From positions 31,149,446 to 31,213,445 of the forward strand of contig AP025056.1 of the NCBI GenBank assembly GCA_036186865.1: a stretch of DNA of 64,000 bases. Reading direction: 5' to 3'. The position numbers and the translations under genes were made by a program. This DNA comes from Eustoma russellianum. Taxonomy: Eukaryota > Streptophyta > Magnoliopsida > Gentianales > Gentianaceae. The notes beneath the pieces were generated by a model. The model did not search any database, was not told the DNA's origin, and was given only the letters and a program-made list of their open reading frames with translations. Positions 42,660 to 54,480 of the stretch are shown in pieces (the stretch's first letter is position 1; each line of letters opens with the position of its first letter).

Positions 42660-43978
42660 TGATGCGGTCCAAAGTGTGCAAAATACAAGACAAAGTTTGT
42701 CTTAGTCTTAGGTTGCATTCCATGCATCACTTTTCATGCATATAGACGTCTTTCAATAAAATAAACAAATGTATGTCTTGTTTTCTTGTGATCCTTGCTT
42801 CCTTGTGTTTGCCTTGTAGGTAACTAGGTACGTAATAAGTTACAAGCCAAACGGAGGACCACAAATAGCATCAGAAGCGTGTGCACCCTAAAAAGGAGAC
42901 AAAAGGAATGTTTGTCTGAAAAGAATGTTTGTCTCAACAAAGACAATCCAACATGGCATTTTCAAGTTCAAAGTTAGCTAAAAATTATCTTCAAACAACA
43001 AGGATAAGGGCGGCCAAATTGAAGACAAAGTGAATATCAACTTGAAGATAAACGTGAATTCAAATTCAACCTTGATTTGAATTCAAGTTTCAACCAATTT
43101 TAGTCTTCAAATTCAAGAAGTTCTCAGCCACAATCTCCCCCATTTCACACGCCATCTTGGGAATAAAGAGAAGGATAAGTCAACAATTCAAAGTTGAATC
43201 AAAATTTGAATTCAAATTCAAACTCAATTTGAATTCAATCTTCAATCAACCTTTGAATTCAAACATTTCAGCCACCTTGAGGACATCCAAACGCCATTCT
43301 TGAGTAAGGAGAAGATGAGATCACAATTCAAAGTTGAATCCAGATTTGAATTCAAATTCGAACTCAATTTGAATTCAATCTTCAACCAACCTTTGAATTC
43401 AATTACAACCACTTCATCCACATCAAATCAAGTCTCCAACACCTACATTCACCATCATACACGGCTGGATACATTAGAGATAGCATCTTGCAAGCTTTTC
43501 AAATTTTTGCTAGAATTTTTTTAGTTTTGAATTCAAACAATTTTCAATTTTCAAACATGTGTTAGCTAGCTTATTTAAAATAATTTCTACTCATCTTAAG
43601 GCTGATAAGGACGAAATTTGCAGCCTATAAATAGAGCCTCTGGGGCGCATGGAATAGGGGAACTTTGATGAATAACAATTCTTGATATTTCTTTCACTTT
43701 GTGTGAGACTTTGTTTTCTTGGTTTTGCATTAAAAACCCAAGTTAAGATCCTTCAAAGTTGAGCATTTTGAAGGTGTTGCCATTGCTAAAAGGTGCCGTC
43801 CAGGAGGGCCATATTGGTTTGCCTGATCAACGACCATCTTGAAGTGTTGGTCTTGCTCATTTAAGCCACACATTTTTATCACTAAGGAAGCAAGGGGAAG
43901 TCTTCTTCCTTGTGCCTAACCCATTGTGAAGGACGTTTGGAAGGTGAAATTGTTGGAGCCCACGTGTTGCACGCATCA
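42660..43978 (+). repeat. 3' LTR of element E (1319 bp)
   Basis: Starts TGATGCGG and ends CGCATCA, a 7-bp inverted terminal match. TATA box 43626-43633; clustered TTTGAATTCAA palindromes at 43055-43400. Its 3' two-thirds are shared with the solo LTR at 49445 and the F LTR at 57326, whereas the first 100 bases differ. Confidence 0.9.
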
Positions 43979-44096
43979 TGTACGAAGACATGGCTGGCCA
44001 CCTTAAGAATTAGGAAGTTAGGATATGATTAGTTCATGTTTTGTAAATTACCTGACATTTGGAGTTGTAACCTATGATTTATATCCATTCAGTTGG
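43979..44096. repeat. Repeat K, left piece (host of element H)
   Basis: Matches 54183-54300 (GAAGACATGGC, GGCCACCTTAAG, GGAAGTTAGGATATGATTAG). The sequence continues at 53590 after element H. Confidence 0.75.
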
Positions 44097-46537
44097 TGTA
44101 GCGCCCCGCTTCCGAGCCCAAGCATCGGGAACAGTGCACCTGTTGTAGTCTGCTAAGAGATCTACAAGGCTTCGAATCAACTTTTTATATGTCAGACATG
44201 ACGTAGAAATTTTTTTCCGCAGAAACGGTAAAACAGTTACATTAATTGCCATCATAAATGAAAATCCCCATTAAAACAATGACCAAAGTTCTGAGCAACA
44301 ACACCGCAATAATGATCTCTAATGTCTAACAACATAAACAAATGTGACGTCTAGTGATATCCTAATGAATGAAAGATAGACACTCGTAAGGTCTCATATC
44401 CTAGGTGCGATGTCAGTCTGTCCAAACTACGATATAAACCCTGTCCTCAGCAAAGACATAGTCGTACTCTTCCTCATGCTCACCTGGAGGGAGCGGAGTA
44501 AGGATGAGTAACCAAAAATCACCTAGTAGATGTCTACCTCAAACCAACACAAGACGCGCATACCGAAATGACATAACATAGCACATAGAACATGGTACAA
44601 CGTATGAATAGAGAAGAATGCGGCTGAGTAATTCACTCTAGATAGAGATGCACAACTTCATAATGCATGTCTAGCTATGCATGTCACACGCAACAAAAGT
44701 CATCTCATGCAGAATGTCCATATCTTTACCGCGCACTGCATGACCCCGGGACCTACTGAGTGGCTGTGGGTCGTACCCACCCACAGTCATCATACTGAGT
44801 GTACGTGGTCCCCTGTCACCATATATCATACTGAGTGTCTGTGACCCGTACATCACGACCCACCATAAATGCAATCCACGTGCCATGAGTGTAAAAACAA
44901 TATCACCTGAGGCCTTACGACCCATCCTCACCATCTTCCGGCACTCAACTCTAGGTCCATTTATTATCCGAGTAATGACTATACGTTGCTCGGCATCAAA
45001 CCCATTTTTCACGGCTTGTATATATTTATCGGGTAATGTTTACTATTTAACCTCATTTTCCCCTATTTATTTCCATTTATTACCTCATTATCTAAATTAA
45101 ATAAAGTATCACAAATTCATAAATTTGATGAAAATAATTTAATTACAATATTTTATAATTTCACGGATTTAATTAAAATATTCTGGTATTTATCTACCTT
45201 TTCTTACTATTTACTACTATTTTAATTAGTTAATTATAATAAAAAAGTTATAGTAAATGGATAATTAAATAAGTTTATTATTTATTTTTTTATTTCTCCT
45301 TTCTTTCACCTTCAGGCTCTTAGCTTGTTAAACTCCTTGGCACGGCCCGCTAGGGTCTGGTTGCAGCACCCTTATGCAATTTTTTTAAAATTGAGAGTTA
45401 AATGGGCCGGCCAGCTGGGGCCGGTTCTGTTGGCCATTCGGCCTGGCCTGCAGTCGGCTCAGCATTTGAGTCTTATTATATATATATATATTAAGTAACC
45501 GGGTCAGGCCTGTGCACTGGCAGCCAGCTAAGGGTCCAACTGCTAGCGCATGGTCTGGCCCGCTTCGTAGACCTTTTTTATTTTTATTTTACTTAACTGA
45601 TGTAGCCTCTAGGGGCGCGTGTGTGCCCACGCGCACGAATGATAGCCACGCATGGCCCTTCTCCTCACGCGCAGCCTCTGACGGCCGTTTTTCAATTTCA
45701 GTTTATATTTCCATCTATTTCCAGTCTATAAGGACCTATTCTAAGGTCAAAACCAAACGAAAAAGAGTCTATTAGTGCAAAAGATAAGCCATTTGAGTTC
45801 CAAAATTCAACCCTACCATCAAATTTCGACTACACAGTCCATCACTGACAAAAACACACTCTAAAATTGCATGCTTGTCACATATTATCAAGATGCAATA
45901 AACACAAATAGTTAAAGCAACAAAACACATAGACCATCACTACATTATGCCTGAATTGTACCAGTTCGAGAGAGGAAAAACAAGAACCTACTTGAACACA
46001 GACAACCACACGATTAGCCAGAAAATCAATTAAGTTGGAGACAATTTCTCTTTTCTACTCTTCCTTCTCCTTTCCTCTTTCTCTTTTCTCTCTTCTCTTC
46101 CTTCCCTTCCCTTTCTTCCTTCTGCTACCCCCCCTTCACCTCTGTTTGCCCTCTTTTCTTTCTTTCACTTTTTTTTATTATTTTTACTTGATTCCTTCCC
46201 GTAATATTCTCTCCTGACATTTAATTGCCATCCATGCGAAATTTGAGGGGGCGCTTGTAACCCCCCCCTCAATCACGCCTCCTTTTTATTTTTTCCATTA
46301 TTTATTATTATTTATCTTATTTCTTTTTTATATTTCATTTATTTTCTAATTTTCTTTTCCTATCCTATATTACTACCTATACACATATTTACATAACCAT
46401 TATATGTAATTACAAAATGACTCGGGCATAGTTAACACGCTACAACTAATTTAATTTCGAAAGGATCATTACACCAACGACAACTTAGTTTTTAAATTAG
46501 CACATAACGGTTAGTTCAAAAATTTCAGGCTGTAACA
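44097..46537 (-). repeat. 3' LTR of element H (2441 bp)
   Basis: Plus-strand view begins TGTAGCGCCCCG and ends GCTGTAACA, matching 51438-53589. It holds about 220 bp (near 44725-44930) that the other LTR lacks, including two copies of CATACTGAGTGT. The polypurine tract on the minus strand lies just beyond, at 46538-46553 (AAGGGGGGTAGAA). Confidence 0.85.
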
Positions 46538-46559
46538 TTCTACCCCCCTTACAAGAAGT

Positions 46560-47370
46560 TTCGTCCTAAAAACTTGTCGTACCTTATTCGAAGAGATCGG
46601 GGTAGTGTTCGCGCATGTGATCCTCTAGTTCCCATGTCGCCTCCTTTTTTCTGTGGTTGCTCCATTGCACCTACTGAATGGTTCTCCTTCTCAGCTCTTG
46701 GTCCTTGTTGTCTGTAATCCGAACAGGGGTTTCTCCATATGACGTGTCTGGTTTGATTCTCAAAGACGGTGCGTCCAATACATGACTTGGATACGAAATG
46801 TACCTTCTCAGCTGAGAAACATGGAATACATTGTGTACTTGGGCCAACACTGGAGGTAATGCCAAACAGTAAGCTAACGAATCGATCCTTTCAAGCACCT
46901 CATAAGGCCAATGTAACGAGGCCTTAGCTTACCCTTCAGACCAGAACGTGCAACTCCGTCGTAGGCGATACCTTCAAGTAAACCTTTTCTCTGACAGTAA
47001 ACTCTCGGAGACGCCTCTTCAAATTTGCCCAACTCTTACTTATGTCTTGGCAACCTTAAGTCTTTCCCGAATCAACTTTACCTTCTCCTTGTTTGCTCAG
47101 TCAGCTCTGGACCGGTAATAGTATGCTCTCCAACTTCGTCCTAATTGACCAGAGATTTGCACTTACGCTCGTAAAGTGCCTCAAATGGCGCGATGCCGAT
47201 GGCGCTTTGGTAGCTGTTGTTGCAGGAGAACTCAATCGACTTGATCATACAATCCCAGTTCCCCTTGAAGTCAATGGCGCAAGCCCTCAACATGTCATCC
47301 AATGTCTGTATCGTCTTCTCTGATTGTCCATCGGTCTGGGGATGAAATGCAGTGCTCAAACATAGCTCCG
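46560..47370 (-). pseudogene. pol: H integrase C-terminal remnant
   Basis: Minus strand. 47359-47141 reads STAFHPQTDGQSEKTIQTLD and PFEALYERK, the end of a gypsy integrase core. After frame breaks, PITGPELTEQ- and LRRLREFTVREK-like segments follow, then 46898-46671 with LALPPVLAQVHNVFHVSQLR, the domain after integrase. The catalytic Asp residues and zinc finger are missing on the upstream side. The 3' LTR follows closely, so this is the natural end of pol. Confidence 0.82.
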
Positions 47371-48828
47371 TCCATTATATATATCAGCATACACAAGTTT
47401 TAATATGTGGTGTTGTTTTGATGGTTAAGTTGTTGAACATGTTTGGTATATACAAATAGTATGTTGTGTTTCCTTATTTTAAACGCATGTATGGCTTATG
47501 TATCATATGTATCTCCTTAATTCACAACCGTTATCTGCATTTTGTCATATATATTATGTTTATTTTGTTTGTTAGTTGAGTTTTAAGCCGCACACACCCT
47601 ATGCGCGTTCATTTTAGTCTTTGTTTATCGTGATCTCTCTTTCTGTGCTTATGTTAGTTGTTAACAACTTTTTTGTTACTCGTACTCTATATTTTCCGTA
47701 CTAGCTTGTCTTATTGTTGTATAAATGTTGTTATATATATCATTCCGAAGAAAAATGCATAAATGCATAGATTTTACTGTAATGTACATATATAATTTAT
47801 TTGGGTGTTCAAGTATGATGAATTTTGTTTTTTACTTTTTTATATGTCATGTTATTAAGTTATTTACACTTTAATATATTACTATGCTGTCATGCAATAC
47901 TATGTCGTTCCTAACTCGTAATTAGCATGCTTTACTTCAATTGTGTATGTTAATGATTTGTTTTAAAACTTGTAAATGTATGCCTATTTCGTAACCCATG
48001 TCTTGTATGAATAGTATTTGTGTTACTGTATTCTTTGAATTATGTTGTTTGTTGTCGTTATATATTATGACGTTTATTACTGTTTTGTTGTATTAGTGTT
48101 ATGTTGTGGTGTCATTGAAATAGTTGTGTGTATACATGTGCATATTTACTTAGCATCGTTTAATTACTTTTGTTTCGTGTATCTATTTGTATGTTTTCTT
48201 AAATCGACTTATTTATGTTATATCATTAATTTTGTAATAAATTGTTTGTGTCTATATGCTTCTTTATTGTTGTAAGAGATTGGGTGTTTTTTTAAATATG
48301 TATTACTCTATGGATTAGTAACCCATGAAGCGTATTAACAGCATAACGTTTATAAATTTCTAAGTTGCTTATTTGGCATTGATTTTTTTGTAATGGTCAT
48401 TTAGCACATATAATCCTGACTTATCATATATCTTTTATATGTTTGCTACTCATACGTTGTTATCATATTCTATATATATTGTGAGCTTTTACCTATTACT
48501 TTGTATTTTCATGTTGTTCGCTTTGTATGTATATGTATATGTGTATATATTTATGTATATGTGTGTGTCTATATATATATATATATTGTTGACTTATGTT
48601 AATGTATATTCTTAGTTCATTATGTTATGAGATATCTCTTTCTTTTTTTGTACTGTGCTATGTTTCTTTGTGTAGTTGTGTTGGATTTTGTATGGTTGAT
48701 GTTCTAGTACATGTTTGGTATGTGGAAATATGTCGTTAAGGTATGTTGTATTGATCAGTGTGTGTATATATAGTTAATTAGCAAAATTGTGTATTATGGT
48801 CTTGTGTTTAAGTTTTTTGGCTCAAGGA
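47371..48828. other. AT-rich, T-biased filler inside element H
   Basis: About 1.46 kb with long T-rich stretches and TATATA runs, between integrase and reverse transcriptase remnants where the missing pol should be. I see no LTR ends, inverted terminal repeats, tRNA-like part or coding motif. It could be an unrecognised insertion or gap-repair filler. Confidence 0.4.
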
Positions 48829-49444
48829 AACTTTGTTGATATCAACGGACCACTCAAATTTCGCCTTCTTCTACTCCGTCTGCTCAGGGCACCAGTATCA
48901 ACGAAAATCTTTCAACAAATTTTCTGTAGCAGCTAGCCAAACCAAGAAAACTCCTTACTTCAGTCACCTTGGTCAGTCAGGGCTACTCAGCGATAGTCTT
49001 AATCTTCTTCAGATCCATTGAGGTCCCCTCTTCTGAACCTACGTGACTTAAGAAAGCCACGCTTCTGCTGCGTACTCTGATCATTTATCTCTGACTGACA
49101 TCCTCTGTATTGATGATGAGTCAGTGATACCTGGTCGCCAGCGGTTGAACTCTACTATGACGTCGCCAGCCTCCTCGATGTCCGCATCAGTCATCACGTG
49201 GATCCGAGCACTGATCCTTGCTTCCCTTTATGCTACTCCTAAGTCTGTTTTGATGGTAGCACCCGCCTCTGCTCAGTGCCCTCTCTCGTAAAACGTCCCG
49301 ATTGTCGCACTCATACTTGCATAATCCCCTCATACTAACCTGATTGTGGCATCCATAATGAGCACATGGTGGGGCGGTAGCCCTGCACTCCTCCGCGGCC
49401 GTACTTTCGCCACAGGAAGTCTTGTGATTATTAGCGGCCGTGTC
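48829..49444 (-). pseudogene. pol: H reverse transcriptase and gag-like remnant
   Basis: Minus strand from about 49060 to 48829 reads a degenerate VAFLSHVGSEEGTSMDLKK, then VTEVRSFLG and KFVERFS, the stretch after the catalytic part of gypsy reverse transcriptase (compare VTEVRSLLGLA in element I near 21112). The region 49061-49444 is too broken to assign; a Cys/His-rich piece near 49330 could be a gag zinc-knuckle relic. Interrupted at 49444 by the solo LTR. Confidence 0.6.
49440..49444. repeat. Target-site duplication of solo LTR (left, GTGTC)
   Basis: GTGTC precedes TGATGAGG and recurs at 50889-50893 after CGCATCA. Confidence 0.93.
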
Positions 49445-50888
49445 TGATGAGGATCAAGGGTCCGATGAGGATCAAGGGCCCCATCAAGAGGTCAAGGGTC
49501 CTATGACAAGAAGGAGGGCAAGAGAACTTTGTCATCAAGTTGCCACCTTCTTGTACAAGCATGTTCAAGATGAACCTAAGATCCCTTGGGTTCATTTCAT
49601 TGAACCTTCACCTTGAGTGCAAACATGTGTGTGCCTTCTTTATCTTAAAGTTTATCTTATTTTCTTGTGATCTTTGTTTTATGTGTTTTCTTTGTAGGCA
49701 AATTAGGTACATGGAAAATCCAAATAAAATGGAGGCCCAAAAAGAGCATTCTAGGCGTGTATCACAAAAGAAGGGAACAAAAGGAATGTTGTCTTGAAAG
49801 GAATGTTTGTCTCCACAAATACAAATTCAAATGTGTCCTAGATGGAATTCCTTGTCCAAATTGAAATCAAAATCATCTCCAAGGATCACAAAAGGGGGCC
49901 AGACATTTTGAATTGAAGGATGGAATCCTACCTGAATTTGAACTTGAAGACAAACTTGAATTTAAATTCAACCTTGATTTGAATTCAAGTTTCAACCAAA
50001 TTGAGGCTTCAAATTCAAGATGAATTCAGCTAAATCAACAGACTTCCACACGCCATGTTTGAAGAGAAAGAAGGGGATAAAACCCGATTCAAATTGAATT
50101 CAAGTTTGAATTCAAATTCAAACTCAATTTGAATTCGAATTTCAACCATCTTTTGAATTCAATCCCAGCCATCTTATCATCATCAAATCAGGTTTTTCTA
50201 CACCTCATTCCTCAAGGGACACGGCTGGATTAGTGGAAAAAGATATGCAAGAGCCAAGTTCAAAACAAGCTCAAATTCAAACTCAACTTGAATTCAAATT
50301 TAACCGACTTTTGAATTCAACTTCAGGCCTCATCCTACTCATCAAATCAGCTCCTCCAAGGGATTAGTGGACTCTCATACACGGCTGAATGGATAGAATA
50401 ACATCTTGCAAGTATTTCAAGTTTTAGCTAGAATTATCTTAGTTTTGAAATTCAAGCAAATTTCAAGTTTAAACATTTGTTAGATAGCTTTATTTGAATT
50501 GTTTCTAGGCTGAAGGGGGGACGAAATTTAGGCTATAAATAAGCCCCTTGGGGCGTGTAAAGAGGACAACTTTTGATGAATAAGAATTCTTGATATTTCT
50601 TTCACTTTGTCTGAGACTTTGTTTTCTTGGTTTTGCATTAAAAACCTAGGTTAAGATCCTTCAAAGTTGAGCATTTTTGAAGGTGTTGCCATTTCTTAAA
50701 GGTGCCGTCCAGGAGGGCTTTATTAGTTTGTCTGATCAACGACCATCTTGAAGTGTTGTTCTTGCTCGATTTAATCCATACGTTTTGTTCACTAAGGAAG
50801 CAAGGGGAAGTCTTCTTCCTTGTGCCTAACCCTTTGTGAAGGACGTTTGGAAGGTGGAATCGTTGGAGCCCACGAGTTGCACGCATCA
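49445..50888 (+). repeat. Solo LTR of the E/F-type Ty3 family (1444 bp)
   Basis: Starts TGATGAGGATC, ends GCACGCATCA, flanked by GTGTC on both sides and with no internal region. TATA box at 50534. It matches the F LTR at its 5' end and E/F throughout. A perfect duplication around one LTR points to recombination between the two LTRs of a former full element inserted in H. Confidence 0.93.
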
Positions 50889-50893
50889 GTGTC
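50889..50893. repeat. Target-site duplication of solo LTR (right, GTGTC)
   Basis: Pairs with 49440-49444. Confidence 0.93.
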
Positions 50894-51423
50894 GCACATC
50901 CAGCCTCCTCCGGTGAAGGGTGCTTTTGAACATCGAATTACGTACATCCTGTATTTCCCTGTAGTAGAACCTCAGATGCGGTAGCGAGTGTGGTGGAAGC
51001 TGCTGGTTCAACTGCTAATGACACTGAGCAGTCTACCGCCGCTGTTGTGCCAAAATAGTGGCCAGGGCGCCATGATGTCGGCCAATGCATGAAGGGTGGC
51101 CCCCTGATCCTGGTGGTCATTACCACAACCACCGTTGCCTCTTTTGCCAGATTGTTCATGACACGGTGGCATTTTCTTGGATTTCACGCGATTGAACTGG
51201 AGTAATCGAGGGACTTGAGCATTTATGTGGCTCATGCAAAGGTTCGGGGGTACAACGGTACTTAAATAAAGAAAGCTCACCAACGGTACATACCTCCCAT
51301 AACCGGATCATAACTTAGCTCTGCTTCATTTATGAAGGTAAGAACATCATTTTGAAAACAGATCTTGACTTATGTCTAAGTGATCTAATTAATCATGCGT
51401 TTCGAGGCGGATCTGAAGCCTAC
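50894..51423 (-). pseudogene. gag: H gag N-terminal remnant and leader
   Basis: Minus strand, starting near ATG 51170 (MPPCHEQSGKRGNGG), an N-terminus of the type seen in plant gypsy gags, with a short open stretch that soon breaks. 51171-51423 is leader between the primer site and gag. Too decayed for domain assignment. Confidence 0.5.
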
Positions 51424-51435
51424 GCTCTGATACCA
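51424..51435 (-). other. Primer-binding site of element H
   Basis: Minus-strand TGGTATCAGAGC two bases from the LTR end at 51438. Confidence 0.9.
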
Positions 51436-51437
51436 CA

Positions 51438-53589
51438 TGTAGTGCGCCACTGCCGAGCCCTAGCGTCGGGAACAGTGCACCCACCATAGTCTGCTAAGAG
51501 ATCTACAAGACGTCGAATCAACTTCTTATATGTCAGAAATGACGTAGAAATTTTTTTCGCAGAAACGATAAAAAAGTTACATTAATTGCCATCATAAATG
51601 AAAATCCTCATTAAAACAATGACCAAAATTCTGAGCAACAACACCCCAATAATGGTCTCTAATGTCTAACAACATAAACAAAGGTAATGTCTGGTGATAT
51701 CCCAATGAATGAAAGATAAATAGCCGCAGATCTCCTCATATCCTAGGTGCGACTGTCAGTCTGTCCAAACTGCCATATCAGCTCCGTCCTCAGTAAAGAC
51801 ATAGTCGTACTCTTTCTCATGCTCACCTGAAGGGGGAGTAGGGGCGAGTGACAAAAAATCACACAGTAGATGCCTATCTCAAACCAATACAAGACGCGCA
51901 TACCGAAATGACACAACACATAACACATAGAACATGGTACAACATATGCATAGAAAAGAATGCGGAAGAGTAAATCACTCCAAATAGAGATGCGCAACTT
52001 CATGATGCATGTCCAGCTATGCATGTCACACGCAACAAAAGTCATGTCATACAGAATGTCCATATCCTAGCCATCCTCCGACACTCAACTCTAGGTCCAT
52101 TTATTATCTGAGTAATGACTATACGTTGCTCGGCATCAAACCTATTTTTCGCGGCTTGTATATATTTATCGGGTAATTTTTACTATTTTACCTCATTTTT
52201 TTCCTATTTATTTTCATTTATTACTTCATTATCTAAATTAAATAAAGTATCACAAATTCAGAAATTTGATGAAAATAATTTTATTACAGTATTTTATAAT
52301 TTTTGGGATTTAATTAAAATATTCTGGCATTTATCTACCTTTTCCAACCATTTACTACTATTTTAATTAATTAATTATAATAAGAAAGTTATAGTAAATG
52401 GATAATTAAATTAGTTTATTATTTATTTTTTTTATTTCTCCTTTCTTTCACTGTCAGGCCCTTGGACTGTCAAATTCCTTGGCTTGGCCCGCTAGGGTCT
52501 GGCCTACAGCACCCTTATACAATTTTATTTTTCAATTAAGAGTTAAATGGGCCAAACAGCTGGGGCCCAGTCCGTTGACCATTCGGCCTAGCCCGCTGGC
52601 TCAGCCAGCTCGCTAAGGGTCCGGCCACCAGCGTCTGGTCTGGCCCACTCCGCATACCTTTTTTTATTTTTTATTTTACTTAACTACTGTAACTGGCACA
52701 CACGCAGTCCTTCTCATCACGTACAGCCTCCGGCGGCCTTTTTCAATTCCAGTTTGTATTTCCACATATTTCCAGTCTACAGGGACCTATTCTAAGGCCA
52801 AAACCAAATGAAAAAGAGTATATTAGTGCAAAAGATAAGCCATTTGAGTGCCAAAATTTAACCTTATCATCAAATTTCGACTACACAGTCCATCATCGAC
52901 AAAAACACAGTCTAAAATTGCATGATTGTCACAGATTATCAATATGCAATAAACACAAATAGTTAAAGCAACAAAACACATAGACCATCACTACAGTATG
53001 GTTGAATTGTACCAGTTCGAGAGGGGAAAAACAAGAACCTACTTGAATGTAGACAATCACATGATTAGCCGGAAAAGACAATTAAGTTGGGGACAATTTC
53101 TCTTTTCTCCTCTTCCTTCTCCTTTCCTCTTTCTTCTTCCTCTCTTCTCTTCTTTCCCTTCCCTTTCTTCCTTCTGCCGCCACCCCCCCTTCACCTCTGT
53201 TTGCCCTCTTTTCTTTCTTTCACTTTTTTTTATAGTTGTTACTTGATTCCTTCCCGTAATATTCCCCCTGAAATTTAATTGCCATCCATGCGAGATTTGA
53301 AGGGGGGGTTGTACAATCACTTCTCCTTTTCATTTTTTATTTTTTCCATTATTTATTATTATTTATCTTATTTCATTTTTTATATTTTATTTATTTTCTA
53401 TTTTTATTTTCCTACCCTATATTACTAGCTATACACATATTTACATAACCATTATATGTAATGACAAAATCACTCAGGCATAGTTAACACACTACAACAA
53501 ATTTTATTTTGAAAGGATCGTTACACCAACGGCTACTTAGTTTTTAAATTATCACATAATGGTTAGTTCAAAAATTTTAGGGTGTAACA
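51438..53589 (-). repeat. 5' LTR of element H (2152 bp)
   Basis: Plus-strand view TGTAGTGCGCC to GGTGTAACA, aligned to the 3' LTR with many substitutions and a deletion of about 220 bp near 52070. The marked divergence shows H is much older than A or D. Confidence 0.87.
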
Positions 53590-54480
53590 GTTAGAGTTGT
53601 AGTTTAGGACTTTTCCATTTAGTTGGTGTTGAAACTTAGGCTTTATCCATTCCAAGATTGTATAGGGACATGGCCTATCCTTATTGAGCATGTGGTTTAG
53701 ATTCATGCATGATTATTCTATGTTTTACATGTCTTGAACGAGATGTAAGGGTTGGTGTGAAGGGCTGGATAGTCATTGCATGAATAACGGTATTGTTTTG
53801 TGGCTTTCTGTGATCGTTTGTGTGTTTTCTAGTTTAGGGGCATTTTTGTCATTGGTGGTGTCTTATGTTTGTAGGAAACTTGATGGGAGAAGGCGCTGCA
53901 TGGGGAAGGAATGTGCAGATTGGGCCAAACGTTAACCACTCATAACTCCTTCGTTTTAACTCAGAGTGCAGTCAATATTGGGCTCAAATTCAAGCTCTTG
54001 AAGAGTTCTACAACATTGATGCAGATGTCAAAGGCCAATTCCGAGTGTACAAGTCTCTCCAACACAATCAAAGATCAAGGTTTAAAAAGGAGATTAAAAG
54101 GCTCTCAAGGTTCCTACATTTTAGGGAATTAGCCCTATATTTTGGGAACTCGATTTTTTTGGAAGATTCCAAGCTTTTATGAAGACATGGCCGGCCACCT
54201 TAAGGATTAGGAAGTTAGGATATGATTAGCTCATGTTTTTGTAAATTACCTAACATGTGGAGTTGTAACTTAGGATTTATCAATTTAATTGGAGTTGTAG
54301 TTTAGGAGTTTTCTTTTAGTTGGTGTTGTAACTTAGGACTTTTCCATTTAGTTCTTAGGTTTTTTGCCTATTTAAAGGGCCTTTGGCTGCCCCATTGTAC
54401 CCATCCTTCACGTTAATAAAGTTCAGTGTTTCTCTTAAGACTTTGTGTCTTTGAGTTGTTTCTTGATTTTCATAACATCA
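53590..54480 (+). repeat. Repeat K, right piece and second copy
   Basis: 53590-53700 continues the host repeat after H (GTTGTAGTTTAGGACTTTTCC). A second copy of the same motif series starts at 54175 and runs to a region with AATAAAG and TTGAGTTGTTTCTTGATTTT. It looks like the end of an LTR, but no primer site or TG...CA ends could be fixed. 53720-54170 has no recognised content except an LTR-like sequence near 53925-54010. Confidence 0.5.

Larger units (their letters stand above)
27072..43978 (+). mobile_element. Non-autonomous Ty3-type LTR element E, split by element D
   Basis: Plus-strand element: 5' LTR (27072-27287 plus 38607-39624), primer-binding site (39628-39639), leader, one ORF (41419-42594), polypurine tract (42647-42659) and 3' LTR (42660-43978). 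The uninterrupted 3' LTR crosses the D insertion point without a break near 42955-42965, proving the split. Leader and LTR resemble element F, which has gag and protease; E has neither gag, protease, reverse transcriptase nor integrase, so it would need helper proteins. The two LTRs start differently and the flanks (AGAGG, TGTAC) do not match, so the present copy may be a recombinant. Confidence 0.8.
44097..53589 (-). mobile_element. Degraded Ty3/gypsy element H with both LTRs
   Basis: Minus-strand element: 5' LTR 51438-53589, primer site 51424-51435, gag traces 50894-51300 and about 49061-49444, reverse transcriptase trace 48829-49060, integrase trace 46560-47370, 3' LTR 44097-46537. Flanks GTTGG (44092-44096) and GTTAG (53590-53594) look like an aged target duplication, and K repeat sequence continues across. 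A solo LTR (49445-50888) and an AT-rich filler (47371-48828) interrupt it. Most of pol is lost. Confidence 0.82.

Noticed and set aside
48042..48275. 77-residue hydrophobic ORF in the AT-rich block
   Set aside because: T-rich sequence yields Phe/Leu/Tyr/Val-rich frames by chance; no start context or conserved motif.
53057..53320. 87-residue Lys/Arg/Glu-rich ORF in the H 5' LTR
   Set aside because: Product of a CTTCC/CTTTT-rich low-complexity stretch that is also present in the other LTR (46040-46200).
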